Assembly: GCA_044375415.1 (NCBI GenBank)
Contig: JBILMS010000029.1
Span: forward strand, 1-41,319
Source: JAWXBG01 sp044375415
GTDB lineage: Bacteria > Bacteroidota > Bacteroidia > Flavobacteriales_D > Sanyastnellaceae
Length of the DNA stretch: 41,319 bases
Reading direction: 5' to 3'
Part shown: positions 25,297-33,075 of the stretch, one piece after another
Numbering within the stretch: the stretch's first letter is position 1
Layout: each line of letters starts with the position of its first letter
The notes under the pieces: generated by a model
Told to the model about the DNA's origin: nothing
The model's input: only the letters and a program-made list of their open reading frames with translations
Database searches by the model: none
Program-made: the position numbers and the translations under genes

Positions 25297-25725
25297 ATGA
25301 GAAAAATTGAAATTGGATCGGACCATGCAGGTTTCGACCTTAAAGAAAGTCTTCGATTAAAGCTGGAGAAAGAGGGCTATTTTGTCATGGATCATGGTAC
25401 GTATAGCAATGCTAGTACCGATTATCCGGACTATGCGCATAAAACGGCTGAGTCTGTGCTTGCAAATCATGATACGGGAATTCTTATATGTGGTTCGGCA
25501 AATGGAGTATGTATGACAGCCAATAAACACCAAGGTATTCGGGCTGCTTTATGCTGGACAGAAGAAATAGCATCATTGGCGAGGCAGCACAATAATGCCA
25601 ACATACTGTGTATTCCCGCAAGGTATGTGACGTTAGAATTGGCTTGGAAGATGGTTGAAGTATTTTTGGCTACCGAATTCGAAGGCGGACGTCATGAAGG
25701 AAGGGTAAATAAAATTAATTGCTGA
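25297..25725 (+). CDS. rpiB: Ribose-5-phosphate isomerase B
   Basis: This is a 142-residue RpiB/LacA family enzyme interconverting ribulose 5-phosphate and ribose 5-phosphate in the pentose phosphate pathway (cytosol). Diagnostic stretches are IEIGSDHAGFDLKESL at the N-terminus, DYPDYAHKTAESV, and the active-site segment ICGSANGVCMTANKHQGIRAALCW. The Cys of CGS corresponds to the catalytic base of E. coli RpiB. HNNANILCIPAR follows. The GSANGV turn replaces the more usual GTGIG or GSGNG. The start is the ATG at 25297; a TTG one codon upstream is also in frame. The M28 peptidase gene starts 10 nt downstream, so the two are probably co-transcribed although no metabolic link is evident. Confidence 0.95.
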   Translation: MRKIEIGSDHAGFDLKESLRLKLEKEGYFVMDHGTYSNASTDYPDYAHKTAESVLANHDTGILICGSANGVCMTANKHQGIRAALCWTEEIASLARQHNNANILCIPARYVTLELAWKMVEVFLATEFEGGRHEGRVNKINC

Positions 25726-25735
25726 TATATAGAGA

Positions 25736-27343
25736 ATGAATACGAAGGGTACAATTCTACTAGCCTCGCTGGTGCTGGTTTTTTCATGTGGAACACTTGC
25801 ACAAGTTCCGGATAGTTTGAGGTTAAAATACGCATCCACTATTACGAAGGAAGAGCTTCGTGATTTACTGACCATTATAGCCTCCGACGAATATGAGGGT
25901 AGGGAAACAGGAAAACCTGGTCAGAAAAAGGCTGCGCAGTTTATTGCGGATTATTATAAACAGCTGGGAGTTCCACCCTGTAATAACGGATCTTATTTTC
26001 AGCAATATCCGCTTAAGGAGCAAACGAAGTCAAACTCATACGTGGTAGCTGCAGGAAAAACATGGAATTTCATTAAGGATTTTTACTTTTTCGGAGGTTT
26101 TGAAACAGAGCATTTAGTGTCTAGTGATGTGCTTTTTGCAGGCTACGGAATAGAGGATAGTAAATACAGCGACTACACAGGCATTGATGTGAATAATAAA
26201 GTTGTCATCTTGCTTGATGGTGAACCCTCAGACTCCAAAGGAACCTATTTGATTTCTGGCTCCAAAGAAATGAGCATGTGGAGCAAGGACATGTTTATGA
26301 AAATTGAAACGGCTAAAAAAAATGGCGCCAAAGGAGTGATCATGGTTAATAGCCAATACCAATTCTATATAACACGAATAAAGCCATGGCTGGAGATGCC
26401 TGATATCAGGCTCGATTATCCGACAGCAAATCCGGATAAGGAAGAACTTATTCCTTATTGTTTCGTCTCACCCGAAATGATGAACGCTATACTTTTAAAT
26501 GGGGGTGGAAAGTCTCCGGAATACTACATGAAGAAAATTTCAAAGAAGAAAAAATCGGTAAGTAAAGCGTTGAAGACCATCGTGGAAATTCACGTGAAAC
26601 GCGAAATCAACAAGATTACTGCCGAAAATGTGCTGTGTTACATAGAGGGCTCTGATCCAAAATTGAAAAACGAAGTGGTAATCGTATCAGCCCACTACGA
26701 TCACATAGGTATTGGAGCAGACGGACAAATAAACAATGGTGCTGACGATGATGGTAGCGGCACGGTATCATCTTTGGAAATTGCGGAGGCTTGGGCCCAA
26801 GCAAAAAAGGATGGTTTTGCTCCACGAAGAAGTGTACTTATTCTAAATGTAAGCGGTGAAGAAAAAGGCCTTTTGGGTTCTGAGTGGTATTCGGAGTTCC
26901 CAATTTTCTCACTTGAAAATACAGTTTGTGATTTGAATATAGACATGGTGGGCCGCATGGATGAAGAGCACAAGGAAACCGGACCTGAGTACGTATACAT
27001 CATTGGTTCGGACAAACTAAGTACCCAGCTCCATCAATTGTCCGAAGAAACAAATACAACCTATACCGACCTTAAGTTAGATTACACGTACAACGATCCT
27101 AAGGATCCCAATCGCTTTTACTACCGATCGGATCATTACAACTTTGCTAAGCACAATATTCCCGTGATATTTTATTTCAGCGGGGTTCACGAAGATTATC
27201 ACAAACCCGGTGATGATACCGAGAAAATTCTTTTCGATAAAATGGAAACAATCGCTCAGCTGATATTTCTTACGTCATGGGAAATTGCCAATCGAGACCA
27301 ACGACTGGTAGTAGATGTAAAAAATGATTTTGAACAGGATTAA
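25736..27343 (+). CDS. M28 family metallopeptidase with PA-like domain
   Basis: This is a 535-residue exported zinc aminopeptidase-like enzyme. The N-terminus is a signal peptide (ILLASLVLVFSCGTLAQ), cleaved after LAQ or lipidated at Cys18. A PA-like domain (about 125-250: VLFAGYGIEDSKYSDYTGIDVNNKVVILLDGEPS ... AKKNGAKGVIMVNS) is inserted before the M28 core (about 300-525). Zinc-binding and catalytic residues are visible in order. They are His and Asp in VVIVSAHYDHIG, Asp in NGADDDGSGT, the Glu pair in NVSGEEKGLLGSEWY, Asp in LNIDMVGRMD, and the last His in GVHEDYHKPGDD. It likely trims peptides in the periplasm or at the surface. It is convergent with lepA, with only 6 nt between stops. Confidence 0.92.
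   Translation: MNTKGTILLASLVLVFSCGTLAQVPDSLRLKYASTITKEELRDLLTIIASDEYEGRETGKPGQKKAAQFIADYYKQLGVPPCNNGSYFQQYPLKEQTKSNSYVVAAGKTWNFIKDFYFFGGFETEHLVSSDVLFAGYGIEDSKYSDYTGIDVNNKVVILLDGEPSDSKGTYLISGSKEMSMWSKDMFMKIETAKKNGAKGVIMVNSQYQFYITRIKPWLEMPDIRLDYPTANPDKEELIPYCFVSPEMMNAILLNGGGKSPEYYMKKISKKKKSVSKALKTIVEIHVKREINKITAENVLCYIEGSDPKLKNEVVIVSAHYDHIGIGADGQINNGADDDGSGTVSSLEIAEAWAQAKKDGFAPRRSVLILNVSGEEKGLLGSEWYSEFPIFSLENTVCDLNIDMVGRMDEEHKETGPEYVYIIGSDKLSTQLHQLSEETNTTYTDLKLDYTYNDPKDPNRFYYRSDHYNFAKHNIPVIFYFSGVHEDYHKPGDDTEKILFDKMETIAQLIFLTSWEIANRDQRLVVDVKNDFEQD
25783..25794. other. parS-like site within peptidase signal region
   Basis: TTCATGTGGAAC with flanks TTT and A matches 13 of 15 defined positions of TGTTTCACGTGNAACA. 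It lies in codons for the signal peptide (FSCGT) of the M28 peptidase. Confidence 0.3.
26589..26600. other. parS-like site (TTCACGTGAAAC)
   Basis: The core is a perfect TTCACGTGAA palindrome extended by AC, inside the M28 peptidase gene. The outer flanks do not match, giving 11 of 15 defined positions. Confidence 0.25.
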
Positions 27344-27349
27344 GTTCCC

Positions 27350-29140
27350 TTAACTGTTGAGTTTAAGTACCGCGAGAAAGGCCTCTTGCGGAACCTCAAC
27401 GGACCCAACTTGACGCATACGTTTCTTACCCTCTTTCTGTTTTTCAAGAAGTTTTCGTTTACGCGAAATATCACCGCCATAACATTTTGCAGTTACGTCT
27501 TTACGCAATGCTTTAATAGTTTCGCGGGCAATGATCTTTGCACCAATGGCTGCCTGAAGGGCTATTTCGAATTGTTGTCTTGGTATTAACTCACGTAGCT
27601 TAATACAGATTTTTTTGCCCAGCTCAAAAGCGTGGTCGCGGTGTATTAATGCCGACAAGGCGTCTACCTGGTCACCATTTAATAAAACATCCAATTTAAC
27701 CAGATCGCTTTTTTTCATTCCTATCGGGAAATAGTCGAATGAAGCGTAGCCTTTAGATACCGTTTTTAAGCGGTCATAAAAGTCAAACACAATTTCAGCC
27801 AAAGGCATTTCAAAGTTAAGCTCAACCCGGTCGGTTGTTAAGTAAACCTGATTGGTTATGTTTCCCCTCTTCTCAATGCACAATGTCATGATGGCGCCGA
27901 TGTATTCGGATTTGGTAATGACTTGAGCTTTAATATAAGGCTCCTCTACATATTCTAATTTACCGGGATCAGGCAATCCGCTTGGGTTGTGGATTTCGAT
28001 GATCTCCCCACTTGTAGTTTTTGCCGTATAGCTAACATTGGGTACTGTCGTAATAACAGTCATTCCAAACTCACGCTCCAAACGCTCTTGTACGATTTCC
28101 ATGTGCAGCATTCCAAGAAATCCGCAACGGAAACCAAACCCAAGAGCCGCAGAAGATTCCGGTTCAAAAATGAGGGAAGCGTCGTTGAGCTGCAGTTTTT
28201 CCATACTTGCCCTTAACTCTTCGAAGTCGTCATTTTCAACCGGGTATACCCCGGCAAAGACCATAGGTTTTACAACCTCAAAACCCTTAACCGCATCCAA
28301 ACAAGGATTAACGACAGAGGTAATTGTATCACCTACTTTAACTTCGGTGGCGGTTTTAATTCCGGAAATAATATATCCCACATCTCCAACACGCACTTCC
28401 TTTCGCGGTATAAGATCTAATCCAAGAACCCCCACCTCATCGGCTTCATAGATTTGGCCGGTGCTCATGAATTTAACTTTCTCACCCTTGCGTATTACAC
28501 CATTGATAATTCTATAGTAGGCGATGATTCCCCTGAATGAGTTGAACATAGAGTCGAAAATCATGGCCTGAAGTGGTGCGTTCGCATCCCCTTTAGGTGA
28601 AGGAATTCGTTCGCATATTGCCTCCAGAATCTCCATTACCCCCATACCCGTTTTGCCACTTGCCGCAAGGATTTCCTCGCGTTTGCAACCCACCAAATCA
28701 ACAATCTGGTCTTTAACAATTTCGGGTTCTGCCGTTGGCATATCCATTTTGTTTAAGACCGGAATAATTTCTAAGTCATTGCCAATAGCGAGGTAAAGAT
28801 TGGATATGGTTTGAGCCTGAATTCCCTGAGTCGCGTCTACAATTAGCAGCGCACCTTCACAGGCAGCAATAGAGCGAGAAACCTCATAACTAAAGTCTAC
28901 GTGACCGGGTGTATCAATCAAGTTGAACACATAGTCCTCGCCCTTATAATGAAACTTCATTTGGATAGCGTGGCTCTTGATAGTGATGCCTCTTTCTCTC
29001 TCCAAATCCATATCGTCGAGCGTCTGAGCTACCAATTTACGGCTATCTACCGTGCCGGTAGCCTGCAATAGACGGTCAGCCAAGGTGCTTTTACCATGGT
29101 CGATATGGGCGATAATGCAAAAATTCCTGATGTTCTTCAT
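27350..29140 (-). CDS. lepA: Translation elongation factor 4 (LepA)
   Basis: This is a 596-residue translational GTPase of full family length, acting on the ribosome (EF4, back-translocation or initiation quality control). The G domain shows G1 AHIDHGKST (11-19), RERGITIKSHAIQM (switch I), G3 DTPGHVDFSYEV, G4 NKMDMPTAEP and a G5-like AASGKTGMGV. Downstream are EF-G-like domains II, III and V (GMLHMEIVQERLEREF, YVEEPYIKAQVITKSEYIGAIM). The LepA-specific C-terminal domain contains KKSDLVKLDVLLNGDQVDALSALIHRD, AKCYGGDISRKRKLLEKQKEGKKRMRQVG and VPQEAFLAVL. A TATTTTCG box (29162-29169, minus) about 20 nt before the ATG is a one-mismatch -7 candidate. Confidence 0.99.
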   Translation of the reverse strand: MKNIRNFCIIAHIDHGKSTLADRLLQATGTVDSRKLVAQTLDDMDLERERGITIKSHAIQMKFHYKGEDYVFNLIDTPGHVDFSYEVSRSIAACEGALLIVDATQGIQAQTISNLYLAIGNDLEIIPVLNKMDMPTAEPEIVKDQIVDLVGCKREEILAASGKTGMGVMEILEAICERIPSPKGDANAPLQAMIFDSMFNSFRGIIAYYRIINGVIRKGEKVKFMSTGQIYEADEVGVLGLDLIPRKEVRVGDVGYIISGIKTATEVKVGDTITSVVNPCLDAVKGFEVVKPMVFAGVYPVENDDFEELRASMEKLQLNDASLIFEPESSAALGFGFRCGFLGMLHMEIVQERLEREFGMTVITTVPNVSYTAKTTSGEIIEIHNPSGLPDPGKLEYVEEPYIKAQVITKSEYIGAIMTLCIEKRGNITNQVYLTTDRVELNFEMPLAEIVFDFYDRLKTVSKGYASFDYFPIGMKKSDLVKLDVLLNGDQVDALSALIHRDHAFELGKKICIKLRELIPRQQFEIALQAAIGAKIIARETIKALRKDVTAKCYGGDISRKRKLLEKQKEGKKRMRQVGSVEVPQEAFLAVLKLNS

Positions 29141-29258
29141 TCCATCGTTTAAAAACGGCCGCGAAAATACGACTCTTTCGATCTTTTTCAGGGATAAATC
29201 GTAGATTATCAGCTCTGAAAATTCACGCGGAACGAGTGCTAAGCTTGAAACACCGCTC

Positions 29259-29277
29259 GAATCCCCATATGGGATTC
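29259..29277. promoter_or_regulatory. Hairpin/dyad upstream of M43 protease gene
   Basis: GAATCCC-CATAT-GGGATTC is a 7-bp perfect stem with a 5-nt loop in the 232-nt space between lepA and the M43 protease gene. It is 55 nt upstream of that gene's -7 box and has no T tract, so an operator is more likely than a terminator. Confidence 0.4.
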
Positions 29278-29331
29278 CTATAAGGTCGGGTTTTTACAGC
29301 GACTTGTGTATCAGTATTTGAACCTTGGAAC

Positions 29332-29339
29332 TACTTTTG
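29332..29339 (+). promoter_or_regulatory. -7 box TACTTTTG of M43 protease gene
   Basis: TACTTTTG matches TAnnTTTG exactly and ends 33 nt before the ATG at 29373. Its position rules against the longer reading frame beginning with a TTG at 29325. Confidence 0.5.
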
Positions 29340-29372
29340 TGTTCATTTAAAAAAACCCGTATTATTCCTTCT

Positions 29373-31454
29373 ATGAGAAGATATGTAGTGCCTTTCCTGT
29401 TTTTATTGTTCGCTCAGCTATCGATCGCTCAGCAGCATGAGGTTAAATATTGCGGACAAACGGAGGCAACGGAACGACTGTTCAAGCGTTTTCCAATGGC
29501 CCAACTAGATGCCGATTTAGCGAATAGAAAACTTGAAAAGGAAACAGAAGAAGCTCACTATCGGAGCGGTGGAAATGATGAGGTATACATTATTCCTGTA
29601 GTTTTTCATGTTATTCATAATTACGGACCCGAGAATATTTCGGACGAACAGATTTATGATGCGGTAGATATTCTCAACCGCGATTTCCGAAAATTGAATT
29701 CCGATACCTCTCTTATTGTAGACGCGTTCGCCGATATCGCAGCGGATATCGATGTGGAGTTTCGACTCGCTACACTCGACCCTGAAGGAAACTGTCATCC
29801 CGGAATCAACCGTATCGTAAGTGCAGAAACTTACGTGGGCGACAACGACGAATTGAGTGACCTCGTTTCTTGGCCACGAAACAGCTATCTTCAAGTTTGG
29901 GTTGTTTCTTACGCGGCGGGAGCCGCGGGCTATACCAATCTGCCGGGCTCCGTAAATAACGTATGGGCGGCTAGTGGAGATGGAATAGTGTTAAAATCAG
30001 ATTACTGTGGTTCTATTGGAACAAGCAGCATTGGCCGCAGCCGTACCCTTACGCACGAAGTGGGCCATTGGCTAAATCTTTATCACGCTTGGGGAAGCGG
30101 CAACAATCCTGGTCAATCGGGCAATTGCAATATGGATGATTTGGTATCAGACACCCCAAATACCATTGGCTGGAGCACTTGTGATCTAGATGGGGCCTCT
30201 TGCGGAAATGATATAGACAATGTGCAGAATTATATGGAATACTCGTATTGTTCGAGAATGTTTACAGAAGGTCAACGGACGAGAATGAGGGCCGCTTTGA
30301 CCTCGAGTGTTGCACAACGAAATCAACTTTGGACAACTGCAAATCTTATTGAAACGGGCGTTTTCGAACCTGTTCTTTGTGAGGCGTTATTTGCCATTGA
30401 TCGCCCTACTGTTTGTGTAGGCGAAACCATTCAGTTTACAGACCTGAGTTATCATGGCGTTACTTCGTGGGATTGGTCATTTGGAGATGGCAACACCCTC
30501 GCGGGAACTGATGCCGCAATCTATCAAAATCCAACACACACATTCGAATCACCCGGTTTGTACACCATTACACTTACTGTTGGAAATGGCGAAGAAAACG
30601 TCTCAACCGTGCAGGAAGATTTTATAATGGTATTGCCCGCCGGAGTGAATGATCATCCGTTTTCAGAAGGTTTTGAAAACACATTCCCGGACGACAACTG
30701 GCATATTTACAATCAGAATAGCGACCTTACCTGGACGGTGGTTACCACAGCCGCATATACAGGTAGTAAATCTTTAAAACTAAGCAACTGGAATAACGAC
30801 CTTCTGGACAATACGGATGAACTTATTTCTGCAACGTTTGACTTATCCGAAATGGACACCGTTTGGTTGAGTTATAAGTGGGCATATGCAAACAAGATAA
30901 ACGAAACCGACGATCGCTTGCGCGTGAGTGTTTCAGGAAGTTGTGGTTCTGAATGGTACCTGAAAAAAGTACACAAAGGCCTCACAGATCTGCCAAGCGC
31001 CAATCCTATTAATTCGGCATTTACACCATCGAGCACAGATCAGTGGAACAGCAACACGCTTGTATTGGATGACGAAGATTGGATGACAGATAAATTCAGA
31101 TTTAAGTTTGAATTTGTGGCTAAAGGCGGAAACAACATTTATTTAGATGACATTAATTTATTTGCCGTTGACAATGAAGGCGTTTTTGTTGGTGAAATTT
31201 CACCGGCGATGGCACTTCAGGTATTTCCAAATCCCTCAGACGGTGATATGACCGTTCAGCTGTTTACACAAAACAATGAGGCAACAAGCATTAATCTTTA
31301 TAATAACCTCGGTCAGGTGTGCAGAAACCTCTACAACGGATCGATTGGAGCAGGCAATCATATTTTCGAACTTGAAGGATTAACCTCCGGAATGTATACG
31401 CTCGTTGTAAATCAAGGCGACCAGACAATGACTAGAAAGGTCGTGATCCGATAA
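29373..31454 (+). CDS. T9SS-secreted M43 metalloprotease with PKD domain
   Basis: This is a 693-residue secreted zinc protease of the pappalysin/cytophagalysin family (M43). The start ATG at 29373 gives the signal peptide MRRYVVPFLFLLFAQLSIAQ. The catalytic motif HEVGHWLNLYH (about 227-237) supplies three zinc ligands and Glu. A Met-turn follows in VQNYMEYSYCSRMFTEGQ. Next come a PKD domain (about 340-423: TSWDWSFGDGNTL), a MAM/choice-of-anchor-J-like jelly roll (about 428-600: FSEGFENTFPDDNWHIYN ... YLDDINLF) and a type A T9SS sorting domain (about 615-693: LQVFPNPSDGDMTVQLF ... KVVIR). It should be an extracellular or surface-held endopeptidase. It is transcribed alone, with its own promoter and a bidirectional terminator downstream. 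Confidence 0.94.
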   Translation: MRRYVVPFLFLLFAQLSIAQQHEVKYCGQTEATERLFKRFPMAQLDADLANRKLEKETEEAHYRSGGNDEVYIIPVVFHVIHNYGPENISDEQIYDAVDILNRDFRKLNSDTSLIVDAFADIAADIDVEFRLATLDPEGNCHPGINRIVSAETYVGDNDELSDLVSWPRNSYLQVWVVSYAAGAAGYTNLPGSVNNVWAASGDGIVLKSDYCGSIGTSSIGRSRTLTHEVGHWLNLYHAWGSGNNPGQSGNCNMDDLVSDTPNTIGWSTCDLDGASCGNDIDNVQNYMEYSYCSRMFTEGQRTRMRAALTSSVAQRNQLWTTANLIETGVFEPVLCEALFAIDRPTVCVGETIQFTDLSYHGVTSWDWSFGDGNTLAGTDAAIYQNPTHTFESPGLYTITLTVGNGEENVSTVQEDFIMVLPAGVNDHPFSEGFENTFPDDNWHIYNQNSDLTWTVVTTAAYTGSKSLKLSNWNNDLLDNTDELISATFDLSEMDTVWLSYKWAYANKINETDDRLRVSVSGSCGSEWYLKKVHKGLTDLPSANPINSAFTPSSTDQWNSNTLVLDDEDWMTDKFRFKFEFVAKGGNNIYLDDINLFAVDNEGVFVGEISPAMALQVFPNPSDGDMTVQLFTQNNEATSINLYNNLGQVCRNLYNGSIGAGNHIFELEGLTSGMYTLVVNQGDQTMTRKVVIR

Positions 31455-31473
31455 GAGTATCCACATCATAAAA

Positions 31474-31511
31474 TAAAAAATGCCCTGCAAAACAGGGCAT
31501 TTTACTTTTTA
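31474..31511. terminator. Bidirectional terminator
   Basis: An 8-bp perfect stem ATGCCCTG/CAGGGCAT (31480-31487 and 31493-31500) with a CAAAA loop is flanked by A-rich sequence on the left and T-rich sequence on the right. It lies between the convergent M43 protease gene and the gene ending at 31526. Confidence 0.9.
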
Positions 31512-31525
31512 TAGTATTCGGTTTT

Positions 31526-31960
31526 TTATTCTTTGTACCCAACCATAATAGACACACAGCCTTCTGGCTTGATGGCCGCCCCATCATTATCGGGAACGCC
31601 CACGCGCACAATAAGCTGTTGCGTAGTCTGCATCTTGAAATCAAAGATGTTTTTATTCTCAGCAGTACTGTTTTTGTTGCTATAAATCATTTCCTGATTA
31701 GCGTCTAAAACCTCAAACAGCACCTCTCCCAAACGCGGGTGACCACAGATTACCAAGCGGTATTGCTTGTTGGCATAAAAGGTAAGCAGAATTTCTGCTT
31801 CATCGCCCGGTACGAGCACGGCAGAATTGTAGTTGTCATTCTGGATATAATCTTCCAGCATGGGCAAGCAAGTGTTTTTCGTAAACGCTCTGCATTGAGC
31901 CTCTGAAACAGCCGGTAAGGCGAACAAAATCAGGGCTAGTAGGTATGTATGTACTTTCAT
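31526..31960 (-). CDS. Secreted protein of unknown function
   Basis: This is a 144-residue protein with a clear signal peptide (MKVHTYLLALILFALPAVSEAQ). The mature part starts with CRAFTKNTCLPMLEDYIQNDNYNSAVLVPGDEAEILLTFY and then looks like a small beta-sandwich: YRLVICGHPRLGEVLFEVLDANQEMIYSNKNS ... QLIVRVGVPD ... GCVSIMVGYKE. Four Cys could form two disulfides. The pattern resembles small Bacteroidota proteins that sit near envelope lipoproteins; no activity is known to me. It follows the lipoprotein gene by 26 nt and most likely shares its transcript. Confidence 0.65.
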   Translation of the reverse strand: MKVHTYLLALILFALPAVSEAQCRAFTKNTCLPMLEDYIQNDNYNSAVLVPGDEAEILLTFYANKQYRLVICGHPRLGEVLFEVLDANQEMIYSNKNSTAENKNIFDFKMQTTQQLIVRVGVPDNDGAAIKPEGCVSIMVGYKE

Positions 31961-31986
31961 ATGATTCTTTTCTTGCTTAGGGTGAG

Positions 31987-32880
31987 TTATTGAGAAATGT
32001 ACTTTGTACGGATCTCTTTGACTTTAGTTGACACTTTTGCCAAAGTTTCTTCAGACATGCTCACACCGGCCTTTCCGCCAATGACAACCATTCCGTTTTC
32101 GTCTTTTGATGTTTCTGCCCCCCCCTTCGTTTCTTCTACCTCGTTAAAGAGCGCTTGAAGCTCCGCAAGGTCCGCGCGAACGCCGGCTAAGGCAGGCGCC
32201 TCTTGGTATTCATTTAAGAGTGCAATCAAGTCGCGAAGAGCATATTTCTGTTCTGCAACACGCTGCTTTAGCTCTGCGCTCGATTTACTATGTAGGGCTC
32301 CAAGGTAAAGCCCCTCAACCCAACCACCCGTAATTACTAACGCGGAAATTTGAGCGCGATTGTTTTCTTTGAGATAGTCGTATAGATCCGCATATGCTTG
32401 AGAAACAATGTTCAAAAGTGAGTCCCTATTAGCCATGTTGGTATTCATTCGATCAACGATATCGTCGCGAAGAGCGCCGTCTATACCCAATTCGCGGGCC
32501 ATTTTTTGAGCCGCGGCGAGAAAATTCATGCTCTCCTGCTTGCGATCGAAAATGCTCGAGTAACTCAAGTCAGCACCATAAATACCAAGATTTAGGGCCT
32601 GCTTTAGCTCACCGGTATAGGTTTTGGCGTTTTCCGTGTTGTTGAGCACAGACTTATCATACTTCGTTCCTGTCTCCTTTATAAGAGAGGCCATTTGCAT
32701 GGGCGCCGGAATAGAATAGATAATTTTTTTAATACTGTTGAGTCTCGGGTCTTCTGCCTTGGCGGTTGTGTCCATGACAGGTGCATTCTTTCCCTTATCT
32801 CCGCTTTCGCAGGATGTGATCAGAAAAAGACTGCCGATGACGGCGAGAAACATGAAAACAGGAAGTTGTTTATGCTTCAT
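31987..32880 (-). CDS. Conserved lipoprotein of unknown function
   Basis: This is a 297-residue predicted lipoprotein. The start ATG at 32880 gives a signal peptide ending in the lipobox LITSC (Cys24); upstream in-frame codons lack this. The mature protein is largely helical: YSIPAPMQMASLIKETGTKYDKSVLN, YTGELKQALNLGIYGADLSYSSIFDRKQESMNFLAAAQKMARELGI, ALVITGGWVEGLYLGA, and KQRVAEQKYALRDLIALLNEY. I recognise this pattern (IPAP ... NLGIYGADL ... TGGWVEGLY) as a conserved uncharacterised Bacteroidota family, but no function is established to my knowledge. It is preceded by the polA terminator and followed after 26 nt by another unknown secreted protein gene, making a two-gene envelope unit. Confidence 0.75.
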   Translation of the reverse strand: MKHKQLPVFMFLAVIGSLFLITSCESGDKGKNAPVMDTTAKAEDPRLNSIKKIIYSIPAPMQMASLIKETGTKYDKSVLNNTENAKTYTGELKQALNLGIYGADLSYSSIFDRKQESMNFLAAAQKMARELGIDGALRDDIVDRMNTNMANRDSLLNIVSQAYADLYDYLKENNRAQISALVITGGWVEGLYLGALHSKSSAELKQRVAEQKYALRDLIALLNEYQEAPALAGVRADLAELQALFNEVEETKGGAETSKDENGMVVIGGKAGVSMSEETLAKVSTKVKEIRTKYISQ

Positions 32881-33007
32881 AATGTGACGATTAGGGTGGA
32901 AAAATAAGTAGGGTAACACAATGCTTTAATAAGCTGTAATTTTCTTTATTCGCGTCTTCATACGCAGCCATACGTCATAAAGTTTTACAGAAAGCACTGT
33001 TTATTTA

Positions 33008-33059
33008 AAAAAACTTGAAAAAAGACCATTTCTGTTTTTCAGAATACAGATTTTCAAGA
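33008..33059 (-). terminator. Terminator of polA
   Basis: On the minus strand an outer 8-bp stem CTTGAAAA/TTTTCAAG (33052-33059 with 33015-33022) encloses an inner TTCTG/CAGAA hairpin. It is followed by seven T. It begins 17 nt after the polA stop codon. Confidence 0.7.
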
Positions 33060-33075
33060 CGAATAAAAACATCGA

